Shown here in pieces: positions 12,865 through 25,100 of a DNA stretch of 64,000 bases. Position numbers and translations under genes: made by a program. The notes below the pieces were generated by a model. That model did no database searches. It saw only the letters and a program-made list of their open reading frames with translations, and was not told where the DNA came from. Source of the stretch: Lenzites betulinus (taxonomy: Eukaryota > Basidiomycota > Agaricomycetes > Polyporales > Polyporaceae). Location: positions 62,001-126,000 of the forward strand of contig JABYQU010000037.1 of assembly GCA_022264855.1 (NCBI GenBank), read 5' to 3'. How positions within the stretch are numbered: the stretch's first letter is position 1; the number at the start of each line of letters is the position of its first letter.

Positions 12865-13390
12865 ACCGCCCCCAGCCAGCATACATTATTCCCTGACCGT
12901 CCCACGTTACGCATCGCTCATTCACTGTTTAGTAGTTACATTACCCCTGCCATCTACACGCACCATCTTTCGCCGTCGTCGCATTCCTTCGCTGTTCCCA
13001 GTCCCACTGCGTCCGCGCCCGCCGCTGCATCAGTAACATCGCTGTATTGTCCACACCCTCACTGTACTCATGAAGACGCCCCTTCCCATTACTGTAATTG
13101 CTACTGATAGTCGCTAGATACGGAGAAGCCACCGAAGAAGAGAACATTCCTGTTAGAACACGGGCGTCTGATTCCAAAGCCTAAGGTCATCTGCTAGTAC
13201 GGGCGCTTGCTGTGCATGTATGCTTGCCGCAGGTCCCCGCTGCCACTGCACCTTTCTTCACGTCCCATTTACGCCTCTTGCTTCGTGGGAACCTGATATA
13301 CTCCTGAGTGGAACACCATGGCTTCCGGTATGTGTGCCGCGAAGTTACGCGGAGTGTTAACCGACGTGTTCGTCTGAAGTGCCGCCGCGG
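12865..13390. other. Intergenic between exportin-T and cullin-3
   Basis: Promoter and 5' leader of the cullin gene. An ATG at 13318 is followed by a good donor (GTATGT), but its phase does not join the cullin frame, so I did not use it. Confidence 0.5.
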
Positions 13391-16348
13391 ATGAGAGGGG
13401 GCAAGGCTCGAATTGTGAGGGGATCCGCAATGTTAAGGTGACTGTGTCTGACTGTCTGTAACAGAAACCCATAAAGAAGGTACGATGTGCCCTAGAGCAT
13501 TCTAACTCATACCTGTCTAACCCTGTCGCAGCATGGGCCGGATATTTCCATGGACGAGACATGGGCCAAGCTCTCGAAGAACATCGTCGAGATACAGAAC
13601 CACAACGCGGCGAACCTCTCGTTTGAGGAGAACCATCGATACGCGTATAACATGGTCCTCTACAAAAATGGCGACAGATTGTACAAGGGCTCGGCGCAGC
13701 TCGTGGCGGATAACCTGGACAAGCTCGCGAGGGAGTACATCATACCCGCGTTCCCTCCGGGCGTCACCAACGACCCTGTGCAGAAGAGCCAGGAGGGCGA
13801 GATGGTTCTCAAGGCTTTGAAGAAGGTCTGGGACGACCATACGTCTAGTCTATCGAAGTTGCGGGATGTCCTGAAGTATATGGTACGTCAGCTCCTCTGT
13901 ACATGCCTGCCACACAATGTACGATCCACACGTCACAGGACCGCGTTTATACGAAGACCGCCGGCGTCCCTATGATATGGGACCAAGGCTTGATCCTGTT
14001 CATCAAGCATATCATAAGACCCCCAATCGAGGACCATGTCATAACCGCCATCCTGACCCTGATCCGGATTGAGCGCGACGGCTACACCATCAACCGCTCC
14101 TCTGTAAAGGGCTGCGTGGACGTCTTCCTCCAGCTCACAGATCATGAGAGCCGGGATGCCCTCTCGTTGTACCGCAGAGATATTGAGCCCGCAGTGCTCA
14201 AAGAAAGCGAGAGCTTCTACAGGAGCGAAGGCGAGAGGTTGCTCGAAAGCTGTGATGCGCCCGAGTATCTGAATAGAGTAGGTTCTGCGTCCCGCATCTC
14301 CCTGATATATTGACACACGAATCACAGGTCGAGGCGCGCTTCCAAGAAGAGGAGTCCAGAACACACCACATCCTGTCAACCCTGACGAGTCTTCCCTTGC
14401 AACGTATACTGGAGAAGCACCTGGTCTCGACACACCTGTACACGGTGGTCAACATGCCCAACTCCGGCCTTGATGCCATGATTGACTCGGATCGGATCGA
14501 CGATCTCGCGCGCATGTATCGGCTATTCACTCGGGTCACTGCGGGGCTTTCTTGTCTGCGAAAGTCTCTCAAGGACACTGTTATCCAGAGAGGCAGAGAG
14601 CTCAACGACGCAAGTACAGGCCTTGCTGGCGATGCTGCAGACTCAGGTGAAGACGAAGCAGCGGAGCCTTCGGCGAAGGGCAAGGGGAAAGCGAAGGCTC
14701 GCCCGCCAAATCCTGCTTCTCAGACGCTAGCGCTGGCGTTGAAGTGGGTTCAGGATGTATTGGACCTCAAGGACAAGTTCGACAGGATTTGGACGAAGGC
14801 GTTCCACAGCGACCGTGATCTCGAAAGCGGGCTGAACGAGGTATGGTGTCCTCTGGTTCGCAATGAGGCTTGTAAAATGACTATCCGGTCAGGCTTTCGA
14901 AACCTTCATTAACCTCAATGAGAAATCCCCGGAATATATCTCCCTCTTCATCGACGAAAACCTCAAGAAAGGTCTCAAAGGGGTACGTCGCAACGTGCCC
15001 ACATACGAAGTGCAAGGATTCTCACGTATGGAGGTAGAAATCAGATACGGAGGTCGACATCGTTCTGGACAAGACTATCACGGTCTTCCGATATGTCACC
15101 GACAAGGACGTGTTTGAGCGGTACTACAAGGGGCACCTTGCGAAACGTCTGCTCTTGGGCCGCTCCGTATCCGACGATGCGGAGCGGGGAATGCTTGCGA
15201 AACTCAAAGTCGAGTGTGGATATCAATTCACACAAAAGCTCGAGGGCATGTTCAACGACATGAAGATTTCCGCAGACACCATGCAAGCTTACCGCGATCA
15301 TCTCGCGAAGAACGCTGTTGTATGCTTACCCCGCACTCGTAAAACCCGCATTCTAACCCGTGTAACAGAATCCAGCCATCGACCTCACGGTCACCGTTAT
15401 GACGTCCACTTTCTGGCCAATGTCACATTCGGCAGCGTCCTGCACCTTCCCTGCGCAGCTGATCGATGTCTCCAAGTCATTCGAGCGATTCTACCTGTCT
15501 CGACATTCCGGGCGTCGACTCACCTGGCAACCGTCACTTGGGAGCGCGGACGTGAGGGTGAAATTCAAGTCAAAAAAGCATGACCTGAACGTGTCGACAT
15601 TTGCGCTCGTCGTGCTTCTGTTGTTCGAAGATATCCTCGATGACCAATTCTTGACATACGAGGTACACTTCCTGCGCATATATCCAATGGTGAGGGTGGA
15701 ATTAACACACAATTTACATAGGAAATCAAGAATTCCACCTCAATCCCGGACGTCGAGCTCAAGCGACAGCTACAGTCGCTCGCCTGCGCCAAGTACAAGA
15801 TCCTGAAAAAGCATCCACCCGGGCGGGAAGTCAGCATAGACGACTCGTTCTCCTTCAACGTGGATTTCTCCGCGCCGTTGCAGAAGATCAAGATCAGCAC
15901 CATTGCATCTCGTGTCGAAAATACCGAGGAGCGCAAAGAGACTAAAGATCGGATCGAAGAGGAACGGAAACACCAAACAGAGGTATGTTTTATACTGCTG
16001 TTGCATGCAACCTACGATCCGACTGATACCCTGTTGTCAGGCGTGCATCGTACGCATTATGAAGGACAGGAAGCACATGACACATAACGACCTTGTCAAC
16101 GAGGTAACGCGACAGCTCGCGAGTCGTTTCCAACCCAACCCGATGGCTATCAAGAAGCGTATAGAGGGCCTCATCGAGGTCCGCGCTCTCCTAGTATTCG
16201 ACAGGTCTCAATCTAACACACTTGTGCCCAACAGCGCGAGTATCTGGAGCGTTGCGACGATCGCAAGTCCTACAACTACCTTGTACGTCCCCGTTTGCGG
16301 TTCCCTACGCGGGTCTAGATGTACTAATATTCTTTCCGTAGGCATGAT
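13391..16348 (+). CDS. CUL3: Cullin-3, 786 aa
   Basis: Cullin-3 is the scaffold of BTB-containing RING ubiquitin ligases. Twelve exons (13391-13414, 13465-13479, 13532-13882, 13939-14277, 14328-14840, 14893-14982, 15038-15319, 15369-15662, 15722-15982, 16041-16178, 16235-16282, 16343-16348) give 786 residues against about 770 in animals. Family blocks are plain: [18 protein letters not shown] near the start, [16 protein letters not shown] and [13 protein letters not shown] in the cullin homology region, and the neddylation region [11 protein letters not shown] with its acceptor lysine, followed by [25 protein letters not shown] and the final Ala. The first exon encodes MRGGKARI, the second is a 15-base microexon (KPIKK), and the last adds only one residue before the stop. 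A 60-residue charged insert (near 14620-14720) sits in the middle. The start is chosen because it is the only nearby ATG whose splicing keeps the frame. Confidence 0.5.
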
Positions 16349-16522
16349 TGGACATGTAACACCGCATCTGTATTATCAGTGTATTCCCGCTTGCAGCTGT
16401 TGTTCGATATTCATTCACCGCATGTTCTCCCTCTCGCGAGCGTCTGGGGTTCGATAGCGAAATAAGATTAGACTCCAGTGTGGTAAGTCACCCGGATACA
16501 TGTAGTCTACAGCCCGGTAAAT
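16349..16522. other. Convergent spacer between cullin-3 and the J-protein
   Basis: Only 174 bp separate the two stop codons, so the transcripts probably share or overlap their 3' ends. Confidence 0.5.
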
Positions 16523-17958
16523 CTATAGCTCGTCCTTGGCATGCTCGCCGTCCGGGTGGAAGGCGTGGAACAAACCTGGCGCCGAGTGTCAGATGCATTT
16601 ATGATGATTATAATGCCGGCAGAACTTACGCTTCTTCGTTTCGGGAGAAAGTTCTGTGGGGAGGACAACGTTGTACTCGACGTAGAGGTCGCCGTAGTCT
16701 GGACTCTCGTATACGGGCATACCCTCGCCTTGGATAACCTGCACGTAACCTGGGTGGGTGGGTGAGTTACTGCAAGGGTCCAGATATTCGCAGCCGGACA
16801 TACCTGGTTGGGTGACCCCGTGTCGCGCCAGCTCGACGATGTGCCCGTCCAGGTGTGTCAAGTTCCGCTCGAAGCCCAACAATGCCTAGAGGTCGTGTGA
16901 GCATCAATCCATTCACTGCATCTCCGCTGCATACCTCCTCCACACTGATGGTCTCCTTCCAGTACAGCCCGCTCTCTTTTCTCCGCCAGCCACCGCGCTC
17001 CTTCTTGCCGCGCACGCGAATGACTACATCTCCCGGCTCCCAATCCGGGCTTTCGTCCGACTCGCCCTCAAACACGACCTCATGGCCTTCCGGGGCGCCC
17101 TTCGGCACCTCGAGCGTATAATGCTGCGTATGGTCCATAACCTTGTTGCCCTGGCAGTGCGGGCACTTGCGCCCGATAACCTTCCCGCGCCCGCCGCACT
17201 CATTGCACGTCACCTGGCTCTGCGTGAACATCCCGGGCATGATCTGCTGGCGCACGATGCGCACGCCCTGGCCGTTGCACGCCGCGCACTGGTGGATGTC
17301 GCCCGAGGACGCGGCGCCCGTCCCGCGGCAGTGGTCGCACAGGATGCGCTTCTTGACCATGAAGTCGATGCTCGCGCCGCTGTACACGTCCGCGAGCGCC
17401 ACCTCGAACTCGCTCACGGACGTCGGCCCGCGCCGCGTCTGGTGCCCCGGGTGCCCGCCGCCGAAGAAGTTCTGGAACATGTCGAAGGGGTTCGCGTGGT
17501 GCCCCTGCCCGCCCTCGTGCGCGCGCAGGCCCTCTTCGCCGTGGCGGTCGTATATCTGCCGTTTGGTGGCATCGGAGAGGACCTCGTATGCTGGGCGGAC
17601 GTTAGTGGGTGCGGGGCTCGGTGGAAGCTCGCGTACTGACCGTGTGCGATTTCGACAAACTTTTCCTCCGCGCCGGGTTCCTTGTTCTTGTCTGGATGGT
17701 ATTTGCGGCTGTTTGAGCGGGTCAGCGCATGAACCCGGAAGGATATCTTACAAACACGCACCTGAGTCTCTTATACGCCTTTCTAATGTCCTGCTCCGAG
17801 GCGGACTTGTGCACTGCGCGCGGAAGTCAGTCAGACGCATGCTGGGTCAGAGTGCTGCGCGCCTTGGACTAACGGTCTAGGACTTTATAGAGATCAGCGG
17901 CATGTACCAGCAAGGCCGCGACAAGAACCACAAGCAGCAGAAGGGATATCGAGCCCAT
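16523..17958 (-). CDS. SCJ1: ER-lumenal J-domain co-chaperone (Scj1/ERdj3-like), 371 aa, ends in KDEL
   Basis: Seven exons on the minus strand (17874-17958, 17762-17813, 17641-17708, 16935-17590, 16804-16885, 16630-16749, 16523-16575) give 371 residues. The order is: signal peptide (MGSISLLLLVVLVAALLVHA), J domain starting ADLYKVLD with the HPD motif in RKYHPDKN, a Gly/Phe-rich stretch (NPFDMFQNFFGGG), four CxxCxGxx zinc repeats (CDHCRGTG, CAACNGQG, CNECGGRG, CPHCQGNK), substrate-binding beta domains, and the C-terminal tetrapeptide KDEL. J-proteins stimulate Hsp70 ATPase; signal peptide plus KDEL place this one in the ER lumen, working with BiP on folding and degradation. Length matches yeast Scj1. 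It shares a 254-bp divergent promoter with the + strand gene at 18213. Confidence 0.5.
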
Positions 17959-18212
17959 GCCGAGCGAACGGGACGGGAGAGAGAGGATGGATGTGGCTGT
18001 AAGCCTGTAACGGCCAAGTCTGCAGCACTTCACGCTGTATGCTGCGCCCGATAGATCTGACACGTAGCCTAACCCACGTGCTCTGCAAGCGACCCTAACC
18101 TCGATACCGGGTTACAGCGTCTGGGGTTACAAGCTGAGCGGGCGCCACAGCGGCGCCTTGCCTCCGATCTCCAACTTGTCTGTGTCCAGCTCCTCTGTCT
18201 GAGGGAAGGGCC
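17959..18212. promoter_or_regulatory. Divergent promoter between the J-protein gene and the 18213 gene
   Basis: 254 bp separate two opposite start codons, so one region must drive both. I see no TATA box. An ER-stress-type element was not identified. Confidence 0.5.
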
Positions 18213-19989
18213 ATGTTTGCATGTCGACCATGCACAAAACCAGCTACGCAGCCGCTACGTCTTGCTAGACCCGTCAACGGGAGGTCATACTCTAACAAAG
18301 TCAGAGGTTGTCCACCCCGGTCCTCCAGCTCAGTCTCGTGCTGACCCCGCTGCAGCGTTTCCATTCGTCGCGCCGAGGGAAAAGACCATCGACTACCTCA
18401 ACTGCAACGTCGCTTTATACACCGCGAACACGACCTTCGGCACATGGCTGCGCTACTTCATACCCGGGCTGGACGTTCCAGCACTCCGTCCCGAACGCGT
18501 GCAAGCGGTGTACCTTCCCAGATGGGTAGTCGACGCGGAGCTGGAGGCCACTCTCTGGAGTAAACGTGAGCCAGCCGACGATCACTTCAAAAAGGTATGT
18601 CTGCAGTCTCTGTGTGGCAGGCGGTTGTAACGCCAGCCGTGCAGAACACCGCACAGCTCCAATTACACCAAACGTACGTCCCATAGTGTTTATTGGTGTC
18701 CCATGGCAGTTCTAGTGAACATCACTGTGCAGGGACATGCCAGGTCCGTCTACCTCTCTACACAACTGTCGCCAGTCTTCTGAACGCATTGCACAGGATT
18801 TCTTTACAAACCGCTATCGAGCATGAACCTAATCCCGCCATCGTTCTTCGACGCACACGCAAAGCCAGTTCAGTGGTCAGAAGACCTGCGGAAAAGCGAG
18901 AGCGAGGACGTCCTATGCCTTCCGTTCAACATGGACCCATTCCGTGTTCCCGAGGCGATCCGCGCACTTCCGGAGGCGCACACCAAGGTTGCCGACGTCC
19001 TCCGTTTCGAGCCGTCCTCTGTCAAGGACACCATGGTGAGTCATACGAACTCCCTACACATAGGACACAAGCGTGACGCACCACCTCTCTCAGATTGCGG
19101 CGTACCCAATTCTTGTACCGGTGTACCTTGCACAGTACAAAATTAGGACACCAATAAACGGCCGCACTCGAGAAATCATGGTCACCGCCTTCATCGAGGC
19201 CGGCGTCCCCAACGTGCGCCCTCCCCTCCCGCCGTCGTTCCCACCATCTGCATCTGACCACCATAAAATCCCCGCAGGGCCGCCTCGGAGTCGAAATCGT
19301 CCCCCTGCTCACGCAAATGATGGCGCTCTTCGACCTCCCCGCGCCCAACATGATGCTGCGCGGCGCGGACGCGGTGCGCCTGCTCGACTTCGTGTCCGTG
19401 CGCAGCCTCATCGCGCGCCACACGCTGAACACGCACCGCGCGCTCATCGAGGAGTGGGCGAACGAGGCGCTCTGCTCCGGGGTCCCGCAGGAGCACTACT
19501 TCACGCGCACCCTCGGCGGCGCGGGCGCGAGCGCGGTCGACTGGGCGGACGAGCGCATTAGGCCGTTTGACCCGGAGGAGCGCGAGGCGAACAGCAGGTA
19601 TATGGCGATTAGCGCGGACTTGGGGTTGCTGAAGGCGGTGCGCAGAGTGTATGATAACCTGAGGAAGGTGCGTCGTCGGCCGTCCTTTATTAATTATTTA
19701 TCCGATGCCATCCGGCGATGTCGATCTTCACTCGCTGACCGAATGACGTGGTTAGAACCCGGCGGAAGCTCATCCTGGTGAGCCGGCGGCCGTGACGGAC
19801 GACCAGGTCGCATCGGTGGACAAGCAGATTTTAGAAATGGAGGAGACGTTGCTGGAGCAGAAACCCGGATGGCTGGCGCGGTACGAGCTTGAGCAGCGTC
19901 TGCTCAAGACAGACGCTCCGAAAGTGTCTGACGCGAGTCCGCCGCAGGAGTCTGCTGAGCAGGGGCAGGAACAGAAGCCGGAGCCCTAG
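18213..19989 (+). CDS. Uncharacterised protein, 451 aa, possible mitochondrial targeting
   Basis: I do not recognise this family. Eight exons (18213-18306, 18356-18594, 18645-18673, 18733-18743, 18797-19035, 19094-19213, 19278-19667, 19756-19989) join in frame to give 451 residues; the fourth is an 11-base microexon. The first donor (GTTGTC) is weak, so the N-terminus is the least certain part. The N-terminal ~30 residues are rich in Arg, Ser and Pro with no acids (MFACRPCTKPATQPLRLARP), like a mitochondrial presequence. A segment IAAYPILVPVYLAQYKI may be a short hydrophobic helix. The C-terminal ~80 residues are Glu-rich and probably coiled coil or disordered. The clean frame over eight exons makes a real gene very likely. 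Confidence 0.5.
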
Positions 19990-20928
19990 CTTTAGATACG
20001 AGCCGTGTATGCATGCGGTTTTCGCTTTCTAGATGGCCTTGCTCCATCGCAGTATTACTCCTTCCACGCCGGCGGCTCATATGATGGCATGCTTACTATA
20101 GGTACTGACCGCCATCGCTCAAGGTTTCCATGAGGTAGCGCCCAATACCACGAGGCTACGAGACGTGTCCGAATATGGGTGACCGTTGCCCAAAATGGGC
20201 ACGCTCGCTCTTCTTTACCTCCACGACAAATACGCTCCACCACTGATACGGCTGAGGAATATGGAATTAACTTGGCGTAAAACCGCAGAGTGCAGTTTGA
20301 TCAAATTGCTGGTAGTGGAATAGCTAGTTTGTCCAAGAACCGTCTGCTTTTCTGGTAGCGAAGCTTAAAGACGGCGTAGCATACGTATTCTTCATCTGGG
20401 CGCGAAAATGCTAGCTGAATAATACCATGTGCCATATATACTAGAGCCTACGTATTTAGCCAGGTGCGCTTTGTGCTAAAGTCTGAAAGGCGCGAAGCGT
20501 CGGACTGATAGTCAGTGGGCGAAGAACATTAGATTAGTGTTGAACAGGTAGGAGTCTTCTTCCTAAGGTGGTGTGCTATATAAGTCCCCCAGCCACTCAT
20601 CTTCCTTGTCAGATTCTGAACTGATCACTCCAGTCATCGTTGTCGTCTTCGCTCATCTGTCTTCGCTCATCTTGCGGCGACCGACTACGCTTACCGATTT
20701 TTCGTGACACCTACCGAAGTTTGATGTATATACCCCGTCCATATAACCCCTCATATAGCCCGGACTATGTACGCTTCCGTGTTCACCGGCCACATACGAA
20801 CACCCGGGCGTTTTGAGAGGCATGATTCGGTAGAGAAGATCATGATGGTGACCAGGGCATGTCGTCGGTACCCGTCTGGACCCGAGCGATAGTTAGCAGC
20901 CGAGTGATATGCCCGGAGCGGTAGATTT
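19990..20928. other. Intergenic, with one TATA-like site
   Basis: No gene is seen. A TATATAAG-type box lies at 20577-20585 with a pyrimidine-rich stretch downstream (20586-20720), which could drive a non-coding or unrecognised transcript toward the palindrome at 20929. Confidence 0.5.
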
Positions 20929-21782
20929 GTAGAGTATACAACAGTTATTGCAACTTTCTAGGTGTAATAAATAGCGGTAGTTGCAACTTCGGTGGTTTAA
21001 GGCCAAATAGGCGCCGTGTGGCACAGCCACTGACGCGCGAGACGCGGGCGCCTATCTGCAGTTGCAGTCACAGCGAGGTGGGCGTCTATTGTAGTTGCAG
21101 CCACGAAAAGAACACGCAGCGAGCGGAATTGAACACCGGACCTGCTGCAAAAGCCTAAGTAAGAGTGACACATGTAAACCACTCGGCCACAGGGCTGTAC
21201 AAATGCTATGGTTGCCCACGTACTACTCCAAATACATTTTCTCAGCTACTAATGGTACCCCAAGTCCTTACCGGATCTTGGTGCTGCATAAGGACTTATA
21301 ATGCTGTTAGTAGCCAAAGGAATGGATGAACACTAGTACTATATATACTCCTATAGTGTGTACAGTTCTGTGGCCGAGTGGTCCATTTCTATCACTGGAC
21401 TCTGACATCTTGCTGAAGCTTGGCGCTGCGTGAGGACTTGGAGTAACTTGGGGTGCCATTAGTAGCTGGGAAAATGTATTTGGAGTAGTACGTGGGCAAC
21501 CATAGCATTTGTACAGCCCTGTGGCCGAGTGGTTTACATGTGTCACTCTTACTTAGGCTTTTGCAGCAGGTCCGGTGTTCAATTCCGCTCGCTGCGTGTT
21601 CTTTTCGTGGCTGCAACTACAATAGACGCCCACCTCGCTGTGACTGCAACTGCAGATAGGCGCCCGCGTCTCGCGCGTCAGTGGCTGTGCCACACGGCGC
21701 CTATTTGGCCTTAAACCACCGAAGTTGCAACTACCGCTATTTATTACACCTAGAAAGTTGCAATAACTGTTGTATACAACTC
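20929..21782. mobile_element. Palindromic element D with tRNA-like pol III boxes, 854 bp
   Basis: The arms 20934-21264 and about 21447-21777 are reverse complements, symmetric about 21355. The proposed ends 20929 and 21782 are flanked by the 7-bp repeat TAGATTT (20922-20928 and 21783-21789). Each arm carries a tRNA-like promoter: an A box TGGCCGAGTGG (right arm 21522-21532) and a B box GTTCAATTCC (about 21576-21586), as in class II tRNA genes. A third A box, at 21371-21381, lies in the central spacer without a B box. This may be two tRNA-derived SINEs joined head to head, or a fold-back element that captured a SINE. No protein is encoded. Confidence 0.5.
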
Positions 21783-22999
21783 TAGATTTATGTCGTCGTA
21801 GGATTCCCAGTCACTGCGTGAACGGCTAAGTAGACACCTGTGTAGAATTGCCATGGATATCATAAATCTCCCTTACATCGCCATAGATGGATATCTGACA
21901 TAATCCAGTGTGGGGATCGGAAAATCTGTCCAGTCTCTCTACCTAATAGCCACGGGAGGATACATCAGGAGACACCAAATCGTCCAGATGGAGACGCCTG
22001 CCTCCAGCGCTCCAGGGGCCTCCATACGGAGACGCGTTCTCCATCCCGTTGACAGTCTCTCGAAAGCTGCGCGTTTTCGTTCACAAACATAAGCATATGC
22101 TCTTCTGGAGGCTGATCACGATATATTTGAGGGCCAACAAGCGGCACGGTGTTGGTGAGTTGCGCGGGAAAGCCGTGAGACAGCCTCCATAGTCTTCATT
22201 TTGGCACTGATGGAGACGCCCTGTCTCCATATGATGGGGGGTGTCTCCAGCGCCTCCATCCAGCCATGCGTTACCATATGAGGCCCCTGTTCACGGAAGC
22301 TTTCCTGATGTATGCACCATAACCACGGGATGTGACGCCGAATCGCCAAGCGCGAAATGCACGCAATCCTGAGTTGATGCCAAGGTTATTGGTCAGTCAA
22401 CGCAGCATTCCCGCTTCTGCTATGTACGGGGGATTCAACGTCTCCGTGGGGCGATGGTGATGGGGCATGGTGAATATCCACGGATATATATTGGGTCATT
22501 GTATCCACTAGCGCCAAAGCGCTTATCCTCTCATCCGGCACGCCGCAGGAACGCGCATACACGCCAACCAGTAGATAGAACATCAAATAGAGTAATGGCA
22601 CATATATTGGTGGATATGAGAGAAGAGCAGAAGACGACCAGGGACGTTGAGTATACAAGAAATCGGCCTACAAGTGCTGGTGATGCAGACAGTGAGGTAT
22701 TAGTGCTAGCGCTACGAACCAAACCTCATCGTTATCGATGGACGTACCTGGCGGGTAGCCGGCGGCACACTCGGAGGATGAGGTTTTGCGGCGGCGGGCT
22801 CGAGGACATCGTGAAAGTAGTTTTGGCATAGGTTTTGCGCGCGCGCCGAGGCTGGGCGGCGTGCATGTATCGGCCGATCTCCAAGTACATGCAGCTGAGC
22901 GAGAGTCGGCAACCGGCAGGAATCTGCAGGATAAAAGGACGGCGGTGAGCATGCTGAATATGAAGAACGACCCGACGTTACCGACCAGCGCGACTACCA
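21783..22999. other. Non-coding, repeat-like stretch
   Basis: No gene is supported. Between 21985 and 22260 the motif TCTCCAT or its complement recurs irregularly in short purine/pyrimidine blocks, suggesting degraded repeats. The open frames here (22454-22831 +, 22668-23177 -) lack domains and splice continuity. Confidence 0.5.
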
Positions 23000-25100
23000 A
23001 TGTCTGAGGGAGCCTATCAATCGCACACTCCTCCGCCAGTCGGCTCGACACCCTCGAGCCTACCGCATTCTTCCTCAACGAACCCCGCCAATCCGGTAGC
23101 GAAGCTGCCATCGGAAGTTGCAGGGAGTATGGACACGCACGGTGACCGCGCCAATTCTGGCAGCGCATTATCATCATTGAACCACAGCGCGCTGGCGTCG
23201 CCAGGGGCGCATCTAAACAACGTATGTTAGTTCATGATCATTCAACATGCTCTGTCAGCTCACTGAGTCACGAGCCGCTTCAGAGTACCGCCAACGGCGT
23301 GAGTGCGCACCTGTACGCCCCCGGAACGCACGGGCTACTAGGTGGTGGAGGGATGGACAGCATGCCGTTCGCCTCCCACTTTCCCGGAACATTCGGCGGC
23401 CAGCATGGGGGTTCGATGCAGTGGTCAAGCTTCCCTGGGGGGGTGACAGCGGAAGGTAAGCATACTAAGGCGCACTCAGACACGGTCAATACTCACCATC
23501 CACATAGGGCTTACCCAGATGGGGGCGTTTGCCTACCCCCAGCAGCACATGATGGCAACGCCGGGTGGTGGCGGCGCCAACCTCTCTGGATTGTGGCAAG
23601 CCGATCCCTTCGCATTCGGCGGAGCTGGAGGCCAGAAGATTGGATCACGTCAGTAGCTGTCTCCCGATATCTTGTTGTTCCATGCTGACCTATTCCCTGG
23701 GCAGTGGGCTCGACAGCCCTAGCCGCAAATGCCCACACTACGCAGTCGGAGCGTGGCTGTAACGCACCTACGACAGAAGTTACACGCCTTGAAGGCGGCG
23801 AGCGTGGGCGCCACCTCTCCGAATCGAGCACTGTCGATGATCTGGTGACAGAGCGCGTTAACTCGGAGATCAAAGGAATGCACGCAGAGATCCAGGGCTT
23901 GGTAGATGCGGGTGTAAAGGCGGGTATGGACACGCACCTGAAAGAGATGGTAGACGCGGAACTTGTGCGGATCTTGCAAGGGAATAAGAAGGGCCCTGGA
24001 GGCGACATGCCACCCGCGATTCTGGTATGTGGAGTGGTCAGACTATGGCACGTCCGGCATGCGCAGCACTGACTTACAGCTTTGTATGGAATAGCGCGCC
24101 GTGCACACCGATATGCGCTTCCTCATGGGTATTCGCGACAAGTCCGGGAGGCCTGGGAGAAAAAAGGCTTGGGTGCTACCCGATCCGCTGGGTCCCGAGG
24201 AGGAAGCCCGCAGGGCTGGCGATGGGTCGCCCCTCCACAATCCAGACTGGTACAAGGACGCGAATGCCGGTGTCAATAACAACTTCATCTGTGACACTGT
24301 GAAGCTCGTAAAACAGAAAGCAGGTAAGTCCTGGTGAAGCTCGACAGATTTCAAGCAGTACTCACGCAGCTTAGACGATCATCAGCTCGACCCGTTGCTT
24401 GTGCAGGACGATGAACTCATACGCCGCGCAGCAGTGGGATACTTCAAGAGTATGAAGCGCAAGTATATTGGCGAGCATAATCCGGAAGCGGGTGAAAAAC
24501 TAAAGAAGCGTGGTGATATCGGCAGATATTACCAACGTCGTCATCGTGTCAGTAAGCTTGGCTGTCAGTCGTTCAGATGGATACTCACCGGTGCCAAACA
24601 GAAAACGCATCTCATGCGTATTGGCATAGAGCCGTTCCGCATCGTGTTCGGGCTCGCTGAGACAGAGGGCGTGCAGGAGATAGTCTGTTCTTCTTGCGTG
24701 TCTGAAGAGGGCAGCGCCGACGAAGCCCTCGCAGAGACTGGGGTCCGGGACGCGCGCCGGAGGGAGGCTGATGTGGGTGCAGGGGCCTTCGAAGTCCACC
24801 CGCTGATGTGGAGAGCTGTGGAGGTGGGTCATCTTCACATTTTGTAGTGCGTCTCACAAACATGGATAATATAGGTCTCGCGACTCTATATGGTGCTCAC
24901 CGTGTTCTCGCGCTACGTACGCGAGAAGGAAGACATTGTGGACCTGGAAAACGCGCTCGCAGCCCTTGCGACAGAGGCGGCTGAGGTTAACATGCCGGAG
25001 GATGTGCGGCTCGCAAAGAGTGCACTCTTGCGTGGTGGGTATCTAGACAAGGTCAAGGAGGCCGTCAAAGGGTGGTCCACGATCTACTTCAACAAGTCGC
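23000..25100 (+). pseudogene. Uncharacterised multi-exon gene, 3'-truncated by the retrotransposon
   Basis: Exons 23000-23221, 23284-23455, 23508-23648, 23705-24024, 24095-24323, 24375-24547, 24602-24823 and 24875-25100 join in frame over about 568 codons. The N-terminus is Ser/Pro/Gly-rich and probably disordered. A helical acidic segment (VDDLVTERVNSEIKGMHAEI) follows, then a segment with KKAWVLPDPLGPEEE, WYKDANAGVNNNFICDTVKL and a basic stretch KSMKRKYIGEHNPEAGEKLKKRG. I recall similar uncharacterised proteins in Polyporales but cannot name a function; DNA or chromatin association would be a guess. The frame runs straight into the LTR at 25101, in the middle of helix-rich sequence (KVKEAVKGWSTIYFNKS), so the original end is lost. 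The acceptor of intron 1 is uncertain. Confidence 0.5.

Noticed and set aside
13318..13328. ATG at 13318 as cullin-3 start
   Set aside because: Its best donor leaves a phase that cannot join the microexon and the conserved frame.
21366..21440. tRNA gene (Ser/Leu type)
   Set aside because: The A box is perfect but there is no B box, and no acceptor stem or T-arm can be formed; it is only tRNA-like.
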